In this document: positions 24,575 to 36,985 of the stretch, in pieces
How positions within the stretch are numbered: position 1 is the first letter of the stretch
How the letters are laid out: each line of letters begins with the position of its first letter
Origin: Phycomyces blakesleeanus NRRL 1555(-)
Taxonomy: Eukaryota > Mucoromycota > Mucoromycetes > Mucorales > Phycomycetaceae
Length of the DNA stretch: 64,000 nt
Assembly (NCBI RefSeq): GCF_001638985.1
Contig: NW_017265137.1
Location: 1,887,054 to 1,951,053 of the forward strand
Reading direction: 5' to 3'
Made by a program: the position numbers and the translations under genes
Notes under the pieces: generated by a model
What the model was told of the DNA's origin: nothing
The model's database searches: none
The model's input: the letters and a program-made list of their open reading frames with translations, nothing else

Positions 24575-25742
24575 AAAGTCCAACCCAAAATCCAAAATCC
24601 TAAAATCCCTCCTACCCAAGCCAAAAAGAAAATCAGATTTTTTTTTATATCTGAATTTGTTCCATACTTCTTCCATTCCCCCCCACCCATTTTAGATCTT
24701 CGTTTAAAGATCTCTTTATTATTAACATATAAAAAAAACTATTATATATATATAAATCCCGACTGACATTTAAGACAATGTCACACAATAATGACCTTTA
24801 TCAGATGTAAGAAAGAAAGAAGAAAATAAGGTACCCCTTTTTCATGGAACCCAAGCCCTCTTCCTTTTTCTTATTTTGGCTCTACTTCCCACGGTTAACA
24901 GGGATTCTTTGTAAACACCCTTTGTGCGTGTATAAATTACACTATAAATTCGAGCAATTTTTTCTTTCTTTTTGTTGTACTTTAAACAAGGATTAGTCCG
25001 TTCTTTCTATTTTATATGCGCTATTTTCAAAAATCATTTGCACACTTTCCTCACACTCACACTATTCTTTGAGCAAAGTGTACAAAATCTTCCCAGCAAG
25101 TAGGAATCTCGATCAGCTTTCACACCTATTTACTTGGCTTTTCTCTTACATAAGCAATTTTGTCGCTTTTCATAGTGTATCTACAAACACATTGTGTACA
25201 TATCATACTGTTGTTTCTTCTTTCTTTCTTTTTAACAAATAAAAGGAAATGCATGTTATTTTTCTGAAAGTGAACAAATGTTATTTGGAAGTAGTATAAT
25301 AAATACATATATTTAAAAGTTATATAATCATACTGAACATTAGCAGGGGGTTCCCAGTGAGATTCATTTTTGTTTATTCTGAGCATTTGCACATACATAC
25401 GAACGCAATAGTTCCCTCTGTTTTTTTGTTCTATTCAAACCTATTCAACTTATTCGTACATTCTCCAACAATACAAGCATTGCACATTTTATAAGTTACT
25501 TTGTACAATTATAAAAATTTATAATACAAAACATACACATTTGTGTAATATTAGTGTGGAAAATGAGTAATATAAAATGTACAACTTTGATTTTGGTTTT
25601 GGTTTTATTTATCAAAAAAAAAGTTAAAAAAAAATGAATTGACGTTTTGTATGAATTCATTAATCAAAAAGAAAACATTGTGTTTACAATTATAATGTAA
25701 TTTCCAATACAACTCGGTCTTTTGTGTTTTGATTGGAAAGGC
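24575..25742. other. convergent intergenic spacer
   Basis: Two housekeeping genes converge on this 1.2 kb of AT-rich DNA. It holds their 3' UTRs with several AATAAA-like sites and no other feature I can support. Confidence 0.6.
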
Positions 25743-28037
25743 TTATTTTTCTTGTTCAGCAGTCTCGGACTCCAAGACCTTTACAACACGACCAATAGCA
25801 ATGGTCTTACCCTCGTCACGCAAAGTGAAGCGACCAAGCTGAGGATAATCTTCAAAGGTCTCAATACACATGGGTGCGGCAGTCTCGACACGAGCAATAA
25901 CCTTTTGTCCCATCTTGACAAACTGAGGGGGACGCTTGGACTTTCTGCCGGTTTTCTTGTCAATCAAGTGAAGAAGGGATGTCAAAGTGATTTCTTCGAC
26001 TGAGGCATGGAGATGAAGCACAGCGGTGTAACCAGCGCAGATAATGTTCTTATGGTCAAGAATAGCGAGTTGAGCCTCGAATACAGTTGTAGTCTTAACA
26101 GGCTTCTTCTTGTCACAAAGCATGAAACCTGGAGAGACTTCCTAAAAAAATACAACACATGTATGTTTAACCTTCCACATATCAATTACTTAAAGTTGTA
26201 TTATATATTTACATCTTCTTCGACACCCTTGAGGCGCATACGGATATTATCACCACAGATGGCATGGTCGACTTCATCTTCAGTCTCATTGTAGATAGCA
26301 GTCACTTCAGTAACACGCTACAAACAAACGGGCAAACAACCAACTTAGCATTTAAAATATCATCGTCTTCTTTTTTTTCCCATTTTCTTATAGTAATTTA
26401 CCTTGTTGGGCATCAGCAACACATTCTGTCCCTTTCTGACGCTACCAGACTCGATCTTACCAACGATAATGGTACCCATATCCTTATACTTTTCGGCAAT
26501 AGGAACCATCAGAGGAGCATTGAGCTTTCTGTCAAGAGTCTTCATGTCATCCAGATACTCGAGTAGAGAGGGTCCGCTGTACCAGGTGCATTCACTGCTA
26601 CGGTCCTTAATGTTAGCACCAGTGAAACCGGAAACAGGCATGAAAGCAATGTCAGTCTTGGGGTTGAAACCAGTCTGCTTGAGGAAAGGTGTGAGCTTGG
26701 AAAGAATCTCATCATAACGAGCCTTGTCCCACTGGACAGTGGGATCATCCATCTTGTTGATAGCAATAATCATCTTGTTGACACCTGAAGTCTTGGCCAA
26801 CATGGTATGTTCACGGGTTTGGCCTCCACGCTCGAAACCAGTCTCAAATTCACCCTTACGGGCAGAGATGACGAGCACACCAACATCAGCTTGAGAAGCA
26901 CCACTGATCATACTTGGGACAAAGTTCTTATGGCCAGGAGCGTCAAGAATAGTGTAACGACGCTTGTCGGTCTCAAAGTAAGCTCTGCCGCACTCAACAG
27001 TCTTACCCTATTTTTTTAAAAAAATAACACACAGTCAATACACTTCGAACCAAAGTTATATTTTCAAATGTGCACTTGTACACATTGTGAAGATTCTTTT
27101 TTCTTTTTCTCTTCTCTATACATATTATGTAGTCTCTTACCTTGGCTCTCTCTTCTACATTAGTGTCCAATGCCCAAGACAAATACCAGGACTCTCTACC
27201 GGCTTCCTTTGCTTCCTTCTCATACTTCTCCATAGTACGCTTGTCGACCATACCAGTCAAGAAAAGGATGTTACCACCCATGGTAGACTTTCCAGCATCT
27301 ACAGATGATTATTAGACCCAAATCCTAATACTTTCTCCAATAAAGAAAAAACACATGTGCGCACATACGCACATACGCACATGCGCACATACGCATATCA
27401 TTTTTTCTTTTTCCTCTTTTAAACATTCATTACTTACCAACGTGACCCATGAAGACGACGTTAAGATGCTCCTTGCCATAAAGATCATGAAGAATGTCAT
27501 CGTCAAGCTTCTCAAGTTCTTCTTGAACAGCCTCTGCCTTTTCAGTAGCTGCCTGGATAGTCTTCTCGATATCTTTCTTGGCAGCCTTAGGTGCAGCCTT
27601 GGGAGCAGCAGCCTTGGGAGCAGCAGCCTTGGGAGCTATTGTGCATTATTTAGAAATTTTAGGTGAAAAAAATGTATAAAATGACACTATTTACCAGCAG
27701 GTGCAGGAGAAGGCTTGACAACGCGAGGAGCAGCTAAGTTTCAAGAGGGAGAAGGGAGATATATATATATAGGTGAGTGGACTTGATCTCGGTCGTATCG
27801 TACGGTCAATAGAAACACACCAGCTACGGGAGCGGCTACAGGAGCAGCAACTGGAGCAGCAGGAGCTGGAGCTGGAGCAGCAACGGGGGCAGCAGGAGCT
27901 GGAGCAGCAGCAGGCATTGTCCAGCTAGGGACAAATGCTCTTGCTCCAAAGTTAGGCTTCCACTCAGTGGCAGTGGGGTTAAGGTTCAACTTGGAGGTCT
28001 CCTTAGCGAGACCGTTGTCGGCACCGTTCTGACTCAT
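25743..28037 (-). CDS. SUP35: eukaryotic peptide chain release factor GTP-binding subunit eRF3
   Basis: GTPase partner of eRF1 in translation termination. Seven exons (minus): 27821..28037, 27695..27733, 27438..27635, 27141..27298, 26402..27007, 26213..26317, 25743..26141; 573 aa. GTPase motifs are G1 GHVDAGKST at 149-157 (split by an intron after GHV), G3 DAPGH, G4 NKMD, followed by the eRF3 domains 2 and 3 ending KVLESETAEQEK. The N-terminus carries two overlapping PAM2-type poly(A)-binding-protein motifs (LNPTATEWKP and PNFGARAFVP, residues 19-37), as in vertebrate eRF3. An Ala/Pro/Val-rich and Lys/Ala-rich linker follows. There is no Gln/Asn-rich prion-like region like that of S. cerevisiae Sup35. 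An in-frame upstream ATG at 28134-28136 would add 33 residues. I prefer the MSQNGADNG start because the PAM2 motifs follow closely. The intron at 27299-27437 holds CGCACATA tandem repeats. Confidence 0.95.
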
Positions 28038-31000
28038 GATGCGATGTATAAAATAGACCCGTCTCAAGGAAGAAGAGAATATAAATTGTAACAAAAATTT
28101 TGAATCACTATTTTCGTCATTTTGAGTCTCCGACATTTAGAGAGTGCTGCGTCATGACAAAAAGGAGGCTGGGTGTTTTATTTATATGTGGGTATTTCAA
28201 AAAGATTATTCTTCTTTATCAGAAAATATATAATTTTTTCATCTGTTTTCAATAATGGCTTTGTTTCGATAATTATGCATTTTGTAGGGAATTTTATCTT
28301 AGAGATGTATTTATTCTTAAAAGAAAAATATATAAAGCGAAATATAAGAATAAGATTTAAATAAAATAAATTGGGGGTTTCAAAAAAAAAAGAAACCTGT
28401 ACAGAATTTTTTGTCAGGATTATTAATCGTAAAAGTTAAATTCCAAAAGTATGGGATAATAACTCTATTCTTTGTAATATCATCCAGTAAAATTGTAACT
28501 TAGATGTTTGCTCTTAATTAGGTTTTCCCTTATTAAACTGTTTGTATTAATTATCTTTAACTGACACTTTTTATAAGGGGGCAACTGAATGAAAGCCTCG
28601 ATATTTTTCACAATAAACAACAATCACAGTTTTGCGTCAGTTATGATTATTATAATCTTTTTTTAAAAAAAAATGAAGTCCAGTTCTTGCCAAATGCAAC
28701 CAATTTATCTTCTATTTGGATATATTCATTTTTTGAACTGATTTAGATATATAAAAGTAAACTATCTTAGTTAATTGCGGCTGATGGTTACTTACAGGCA
28801 GAGAGCTAAATCCGTCAGATCAAAGTTACTTTAATGGAGATCCATAATTTTTAGAGAGAAATATTACATTTAATGTTCAGACACACTCTGGTCTCCTTCA
28901 GCTCTTATAGCTAGTATATCTTTGCTATGTTACTATCGTCAATGGATATCATCTTTCACCGTCAATTGAGAGATATCTATAACGGGTTTGATCTCGCCAG
29001 CATGGTTGGCATTATGAAAGACAATAGTATCTATACTGAATTGTTAAAAGCTTATAGACAAACACAGAAGGTGGTTAGACGGAGCAGAAGCGACATACAT
29101 ATATTTACATATAAGAATGTTCCTTTCTTTACGAGAATATCTAAGTATTATGCTCAAATAAAACATAAGCATATAATACCACTAACATATTATAAATACC
29201 CAGCCAAAAATTTACGAGGTGAATGCGCCGGTAAGAGGGCTCATAAATTATCATAAAAGTCTCGCTAGCTGTAAAAATGTTCCTGCACTACTCGACTTTT
29301 TAAGGAATACTTTTGGGGCCATGTTTTTCTTTATATATACTTGAATCTTAGATATGTTGGAAGGTCTAATAATTAGCTCCATACATTAAAAGGTAAACTC
29401 TAGCAGCAACGGTGTGCCCATTTCATAAGTAACCGTTCATGCCAAGTTATTCAATATTATATATTAGTAGATGTGGCAAAATTATATCCCTTGACTACAC
29501 TTTTGAAGCACATGAATCTCCATTAACTTTTGAATATTTATCCACAATATTGAAACTGGATCCGATAAAAAAAATACGGCGAAACAGGCAAAGTCGGTAG
29601 TGATATAAGGTTAATTAGACATCAAGTCAATAGAAGCCATGCTACCTAGTTAGATGAATTGGAATTTCAAGCAATCAATAATTATTAAGAGGACAAATCT
29701 ATTAAAAAGAAAGCTTTATAATTATATAGCTGCGGGTTGATAGCCGTCGTCTTGAAGCTGCCCAACTATTATTACTTATAGTATCTACGCAAAGCTTGAG
29801 AACCGCCATATATTATGTCTCTTTTATACTAATGATTACCTCCTAGACTTTATGGTCTTTTATTTTAGTTCTTTGGAAAGTTTTATATGTACCATAATTG
29901 TAACTTTTATGGCTTACTTTAATATTATAAATTTAACATAATGACTGATGATAATGTAATGCATGAGACCTAAGCTATAAAGACAAGCTAAATTGAGCCA
30001 AGATACATTACTTGAAATAATTCCTAGGAATACGAAAAACAAAAGAGATTCTCTATTTTTCTACTTTTTCTTTTTTTCTTCCTAACAGTTAAAGACAATT
30101 ATGTAAGCCCGCTATTCAACTTTATTTTTACAGCTATTGATATAACCAGTGACCATAGCCGCAGATCTCAGAAACGAAGGAGCAGAATTGATTGGTAATA
30201 AGTAACAGTCTCATCAAAGTCTCCTGTAGGAGGAGTATGAGGAAGGGGAAAGAAAAAGGTCCCAAAAAGTGGGAAAGAAATTGGTCTTTGAGACTAGAAA
30301 AGGGGAGAGTAGGTGGGAGTTTTTTCCAGATTTTGGGAAAAGAGGAGGAAGGCAACTACTAAGTAGAAGTCCCACATAAAGGAGAGGGGTAGTGAAGAAG
30401 CTGGCCTTCTTAGAGAAATCTTTACTATGCTTTTCACTTTCAGAGCTATATAACAGGTAGGTTTTAGTACATTTAAGTGTATAGCTGTTTTCAGAGAATC
30501 GGTTGCAGATGTGGCCAGGTGTATTACACTTTCCGTATATACGAAATTTACACTCATGTCAATAAGATAATCTGTACCCAAGCTTGTGATAAGAACAACA
30601 GTGCAGTGCTATCTTGGGCCAAGTGGCATATATAGCACGATCATTTCGAAATGAAATAGTATAGGTCAAAGGAATAATAAATGTAATTGGGAGATTGTTT
30701 GGGAAGCGTATGAGAGTCTAGACCTGGTTACTGAACAAGCATAATGATAGTTGCATAACCTATCTCGGGGTAGATGGCATGGCTTTTGATATTTTCAAGT
30801 AGGATCATTATGAATTTTATATTATTCTACATCAAAACTTTGGAGAGAAAGGCTTTGGGAAATTCTACATCTAGTCCAAGAGATAGGAATCCATAAGCAC
30901 TGTTGTCTTCAATATTGATGCCTCCATTGGCATATTTTAAAGCTTCTTGTTCGGTTGTCATTACGATTCTTACCATTTTGAGTTTTCAAAATTTCTTAAC

Positions 31001-31422
31001 AACCAACATAGTAGCATTCTTAACCTATTTGAGTGAGACATCGGCAGTGGTGATGTTATAAATCGATGTGCGTTTACACCTTGACGATGGATGGGAAGTC
31101 AGCATTGATTCAATGCTCATTACAAAATACTTTCTAATTCGTTTCTATCTAAGTAATGCCCGCAAGATAGTTTGTACTGAGGTGGAGATGGTCAGCAAGC
31201 TGATTTTTTGAACTCGTACATGTTAAACATGCCTGCCATGAGAACGACGATGTGTTAGGGTCTTTTGTAGCGTTATTGGCCAAGGACAAGCAGTAAGCAG
31301 TCCGTTAACTGTATTTGTACAATTAAAAAATATTTTTACTATTTTGAAATATTTTTATAGTTAACTTATGCTCTATTGATTATAATATATACGAAATTGG
31401 AACTAGCTTGCTGCTAGTAATA
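28038..31422. other. gene-poor AT-rich region
   Basis: No intact gene is recognised. A 109-codon frame at 28927-29256 (+) and a 49-codon minus frame at 30827-30976 look mildly protein-like but match nothing I know. They may be remnants of mobile elements. Confidence 0.45.
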
Positions 31423-31513
31423 CGTCTCTGTGAGATTCGAACTCACGCTCTTCCAACCAAGGTTGGAAAAACACCTGTCAAGCCAACTAAAAAGTTAACT
31501 ATAGACCGAGACG
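31423..31513 (-). tRNA. tRNA-like sequence, probably decayed or tRNA-derived
   Basis: On the minus strand a perfect T arm (GTGAG-TTCGAAT-CTCAC, with a B-box GTTCGAATC) is followed by AGAGACG. This pairs at six of seven positions with CGTCTCG, 80 nt upstream. Between them lies a TTCCAACC-TT-GGTTGGAA hairpin that could be a long variable arm, but I cannot form a convincing D arm or a standard 7-nt anticodon loop. The poly-G run at 31514-31532 abuts the 5' end. It may be a pseudogene, a SINE head, or an unusual functional tRNA. Confidence 0.35.
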
Positions 31514-31859
31514 GGGGGGGGGGGGGGGGGAAGAAATCGAAAGACAAGGGCGAACTTCACTTTTTTAGGCAACGAAGACCGTATAAAGTTTGGAGACCCC
31601 GCCTTTTTCGTTTGGGATGAACGAGATTTTACCGTTCTAGAATTGGCATTATCGGGGTGTCTTTGCTTACGACTGCCTAGACAGTAATAAGCGAAAAACA
31701 ATATATGGTGTCAAGTACAAAATTGTACGGAGAACGAGTAACATTGTTTCCAGCACAGAGTAATGACTTAAAGGCGTTCAGTCAAAAACTCATTGAACAA
31801 GCACATCTTCGCGAAAACAGGATCAGAACACCGATCACGAGAGAGTGGAGGCTTGAATA

Positions 31860-32480
31860 AAGTAATTTCTCTTGCGAAAAAAAAACTCCATTTGCTGTTA
31901 CAATATCGGGTACCAGCTAGCAAGAAGTAGACCAGTACATCATGACAGTCGGACCAAACTCTATACTGACTCTTCTACTTGGGCTAAATAGGCGTCCCAA
32001 CTTGTTAAATCAGTCATACCCCAGACACACGGATGCCTATCGCACGGGTTGAGTTGGTTTTATTATAGGTCAACCGCGTCGCTAGAACGTTCGGCTGTCA
32101 ACCCATAAAAGACCAGTCTATCTGATCGTCTTTGAACCTCAACATCTGACATCAACGGGGAGGAGAATATCAGGACTCATCCTCAGTCCGTTTGGCTTGT
32201 CATAGAGAGTGGTGGTATTTCATTGGCGCCCGGTGGCTCCCACCTATGCTACGCCTCTCTATGATAGATTGACCACGTTGTACCAAATGTCAGAATAGAG
32301 GAGACCAGAGTAGACCGGTGTTTCTTGCTAGCCGTTCCCAGAGCCATTAACTGGGTGTGGTTTGGTTGGCCGCTTTGGTTTTCACCGCAACGACGTCACT
32401 AGAGGCTTTCTTGACAAGCTGCTGTCAAGGCTGACCCTTTCGGGTCAGACTTTCTCTTTACTATTAACTACGCAACGTTA
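31860..32480. repeat. GC-richer repeat-like segment
   Basis: This block is less AT-rich than its surroundings. Its edges carry inverted CTAGCAAGAA / TTCTTGCTAG motifs (about 31917 and 32321), and near its right side is a short hairpin, TGACCCTTTCGGGTCA (about 32431-32446). No continuous frame is visible. It may be a terminal or non-coding part of a retroelement such as the DIRS copy that begins about 1.7 kb later, but I cannot show this. Confidence 0.3.
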
Positions 32481-34134
32481 GTAAGAGTTTCAATGAAATA
32501 AGGGTATATTTTTATTTTGTGATTACTTACATTCACTTCTTGAGAAAATACGTTTAGGTAAATGTCAAAAGCAACATTACTACAAATTACATTAATAAAT
32601 TCATCATAATTAGCACCACATGTGTGAAATGTACTTTCTTTAACAATTTTGCTACTTACATAGACAACTATCTGTGTTGTGTTTATGATAAAGGCGAGTT
32701 TTCTTGCCCTCACACTGAAGAACCATTTTTCTATACGTGTATGAGTGAATACGCGAGATATGACGTAAACACTGATCGTCCAATAGAATAATTCCATATA
32801 TTGACATGTGATATATATGTGGCTTATTATTTATATATAATTATTCCATATGTCAATCCTTTAAGAAGCAAGCTTTGTGCAGGAAGAAAAGCAAAAAAGT
32901 AGTGAAGCTTTCTGTTAGTAAAGAAGAACCCAAAAGGGAAATTTAAAGGTAATACTCAGGTACCAGCAAGTTTAATGTCCTATTAAAGACGAGCTTAAAA
33001 CGTATAAAAAGAGGTTCTGTGGCCTTGTACTTCTATTGTGTAGCCAATACCGTCTTCTCATTTTACGTAACAGAAACAACGGCAGAATTAGCAGTAGCAG
33101 AAACTACCAGAATAGTATATCAGTATATATCTTAGAGCTGTGGAATATAACTTATATGATTTCCAAGCAGAATGTTTTTATCGAGAGATGGTTATACCTC
33201 ATTATCTCATATTTAAGTCCCGGGTCGTAAAATTAATCTGTAATATAAAAAAAAAGTGATCCAGTTTGCTTTTTACAAAAGCCAAGGTTTCACAATGAAG
33301 TGGAAAAGAAAGGTTTAGTTCATAATAAAGTGTTTGTCAATATTATGATTCGTTTGGTTAAAATACTAAAGGTTTCAATATATAAGCACCTAAATTTTCT
33401 AAAAAAAAAAAAGATATGGGATTAATTCTGATGTATTTGAGCAGATGTTTCAAATATCTTGCCAAAATTATACCAGCACTTCTTTCTCTCTCTCTCTTTT
33501 TTTATTTTTACAAAAACCAAACTCTTGAAATCGAGTAAAAGCAGTTATTGCTGTGGGGGGAGAATAAAACAATAAAAAGATAGACGAAATAATTCGTGAG
33601 AAATTGTGTAAGTCGTTTATTCAAAAAGAAGAAGTAAAAAATAATAAAATTCGGTTGTTTCTCTACACAGAACTATCTACTGATATTTATATGTTCTAAT
33701 TTGTAATTCAGTATGTACTTAAGTAGTCTTTATCACGACGAGGCATCTTCCAGGAGTATTTTTCTTCTGGAAATCTCCAGAAATCCCAATTGATTTGATC
33801 ATTCTCCAGTCAGATCAGCCAGAGAGCTTTGATAAAGAATAGCATTTATGCTATTGATAATATTCTAGTATTCCGACCCAGATACTTGGGTAATACTTCA
33901 TAATATTTCATAATTGTAGTTGTAGCCTCTGAATTAATTATTCATACAATAAAAGAAATGTGTAGATTAAATATGATAATGCCATAAATATAATATATGT
34001 GTATTTGTATATCCCATGTTATAGTGATAATAATAAATAATCAATTATGTGTACGATGATATGTGTATTAAATGATATCATAAAGGCAGACCCGTTTGAC
34101 TGGAATAGCTGAGAATATTATTTTATCTTTCGGT
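32481..34134. other. AT-rich spacer before the DIRS element
   Basis: No recognised gene. A 109-codon minus frame at 32468-32797 has no motif that I can assign. Confidence 0.45.
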
Positions 34135-36413
34135 CTTACTCTCGGATTCAGCAGCAATCAATACTTATTACCAACACAGACAAAGATGAACGAACTATAT
34201 TCCCGTATAGATCAATTATAGCAGAATCAACAAATGAGACCATATTCATGCAGGTGGATTGCGGGGATTCTGGGGAAGATGACAGCTATGATCCCAGCCA
34301 TAGGGGAAGCACTGCTTCATATCAGGTATTTACAACGCGATCTTGCTGTGAGACTGCGGCACAATCAGCACAAATGGGACAAACCGTGTATGATATCGTT
34401 GCTAGCGATTAAGGAGCTGAATTGGTAGATGACACAAAGCCAGGAGAAAAATGGAGTGATGATAACAGCACGTATAGGCAGTGTAATGGAGGAACCAGCT
34501 GTCACGATTCATGTCGATGCATCGGATTCAGGTTGGAGAGTCACATCCTCAATGGTAAGAACAGCAGGATACTGGACAGACGAAGAAAAGGAAATGTCGA
34601 TCAACATGAGAGAATTGAAGGCAATCTTTTTTGCGCTTCAACTTTACGCCCGAAAATATAAAAATTTCATCGTCCAAATATTTTCGGTCAACACAACAGC
34701 TTTGAAATCTGCAATGAAATCTGGAGAAGCACCATCGCTGATCCTACAAGGTTTTGCCCTGGAAATCCAAGCGATCACGAACCAATACAACATTAAGGTG
34801 AGATATAATCATATACCTGACCTTCAGAACATACAAGCAGATCAGCTGAGCCGCAAAGACAAGCCAGTGAACGAGTTGATACTAACACGCAGGTGGTTTC
34901 ACATGTTGTAATGGTTGTGTGGACCAATATCGATAGACGCCTTTTCCTCATTAGCAAATACACGCTTGAAAAAAATTAGAGTTACCTTCTGGATCCCGAC
35001 GCTCTAGTGACCAATGCCTTTCAACAATATTGGCCAAAAGGGGGACTTTACTTGCACCCCCATGGAAAATAAGTCCACGAGTAATAAGAAAATTGAAAGA
35101 AGATCGAGTGAATACAGCAGTAATTATAATACCGAATTGACCAAGCTAGTACTGGTGACCAATGATTTTACAGCAGAGCTTATCAGCAGCAATACTAATA
35201 TCAATACCGCTGCACAATTCTTGGAATTTGACCGTATGGAAATTAACAGGGACTATCAAGCCAGGCAGGAGATTAATGAAAAGGTAGCAGACTAAATTCA
35301 AGGCATTAGCTGTTCATCAACCCACAAGAGCTACGATAACCTTTGGATTAAATGGGTCCAATGGTGCAAAGATCCAATCAGAAATTATGATCCCCTAAAG
35401 TACAATGCCAAGAATATTGTCAGTGTTTAGTGGAATTAAGTGAGTTTGCAGCATCAACACTCAATACTAGCAGATATGACATTGCTTCGGTATACAAGGT
35501 GATACACCCTACTAAATCACCTATTGTATCACACCAATTACTAGTACAATTTTTCCTTGCAAAAATACGATTAACTGTAAGACTACCAAACCATTGCAAA
35601 GAGATATATGATACAATACAATCAGTAAATCATGTTGAGAGTTGGTGCCCAACATCATTACTCACACTGGATAGGCTCCAGCAGAAAATTATATTGCTGT
35701 TAGAAGTGGCTACTATGTGGAGACCGAGATCAAACCTAGGGAATCTTCAGTTCCAAGATGTACATTCCATGGTTGATGAAAAGAATCATTTGCGTCTACG
35801 GGGAGTACCTTTGATTGCTAGACAACCAAAGGAGGTTTGCGCAAAGATCTCAAAACTTGGGATATTTGCAGACTCACAAGCCTGTCTTGTGATCACCTTG
35901 TGAAAATTCTACCAGAAATCGAAGGATATGCGAAGACATTTGCCAGAGGATCATCGCCCTTTCCTAGAAAGTATTCTTGGTGAGCAGAGTTCTGGCCGAT
36001 CTACTTACCCAACAACTATAGAAAACTGGATCAAGAAGATGATGGTAGATACATGCATATATATACAGATATTTGGGCTACACTCTCTCCGGTCGGCGTC
36101 AAGTACAAAAGCCATAATTGAGGAAGCTTCTGTACAAGAGGTGAAGCTGCATGCCAACTGGAGTTTAAATAGCAGCACACTCGAACGATATTACTTCAGA
36201 CTAGTATACCAATGTGCTTGTGAGAGAGACATAGCTGAGAAGTTTCTTGGTAAGGTTACCAAAAACAAAAGCACATCTAAAGTCGGAGTGGAGCCAACAG
36301 TACTTGCGTTAGGAACGATACATAATGGCAACATCGGTGAAACAAAGACAGAAGATGTGGTGCCTACCTGCCCTAATTCAAATTGGAAGAAGTTCCTGAA
36401 CAGTTTCTTTTAG
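34135..36413 (+). mobile_element. decayed DIRS-type retrotransposon (RT connection, RNase H, tyrosine recombinase)
   Basis: Frames read in order. The end of the reverse transcriptase/connection region is RPYSCRWIAGILGKM, then IPAIGEALLHIRYLQRDL (34234-34340). RNase H follows with HVDASDSGW, MRELKA and DLQNIQADQLSRKD (34510-34860). A DAFQQ.WP...LHPPWK-like stretch lies at about 35005-35070. The tyrosine recombinase comes last: ATMWRPRSNLGNLQ with the first catalytic Arg at about 35712-35755, HSLRSASSTKA with H-x2-R at about 36082-36115, and the tyrosine region ERYYFR at about 36184-36203. The palm/YxDD part of the reverse transcriptase is missing at the 5' side. Frameshifts and stops separate the pieces. 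In RNase H the usual DNTTA reads VNTTA, so a catalytic Asp is gone. The element is dead. DIRS elements of this kind are frequent in Mucoromycota. Confidence 0.75.
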
Positions 36414-36985
36414 ACAAAAGGATTTTTTTCAAAACCTTTTTTTTATTTTACTATTACTATTATTATATATTAAGTCAATTAGTTACAATTACATTTCCCC
36501 TCCTCTTGCCGCCAATAATTAGCTCGCCAAAAGCTTGGTGCTTACAATAAAGGCATAAAGGAGAGTGATATAGTAGAAAGCTTTATTTACTATAATCCGA
36601 AAATAAAAGCGAGGCTAGGAAGTCTACAACCGCATATTCTGTCTTTGCTTCACTAACATTGTCATTCATTGCATTTATTACTAGAAATGGAAACGTTGCT
36701 GACAACTCACCAACAACTGAGAATGTGATATTGGCTCTCCAAGCCATACTTTATTTATTGTAGAATTTCTGTTATACCTTACTTTTTACATCTTTCTGAG
36801 AAGTGTTATCTCTCATATTTTTCTGTGGTAAATGGTAGGGAGATCTAGTCTAATGACTATTACAAGCAAATAAAACAACTATGTGCTTAAAACAATATTA
36901 TATACCATAGGCAAGAAGTTACTACATTCTTGGCCGTTGTCAAGTCGTTGGAAATGTCTCCATTGTTTGTTCTTTGTAACACAGT
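36414..36985. other. spacer between convergent DIRS recombinase remnants
   Basis: AT-rich, no coding-like frame. It probably includes DIRS 3' non-coding sequence from one or both copies. Confidence 0.4.

Noticed and set aside
28927..29256. 109-codon plus frame as a gene
   Set aside because: No motif, no splice-extended partner frame and no promoter signal; it may be a mobile-element remnant but cannot be supported.
32468..32797. 109-codon minus frame as a gene
   Set aside because: Composition is mildly protein-like but there is no recognisable domain and no supported exon on either side.
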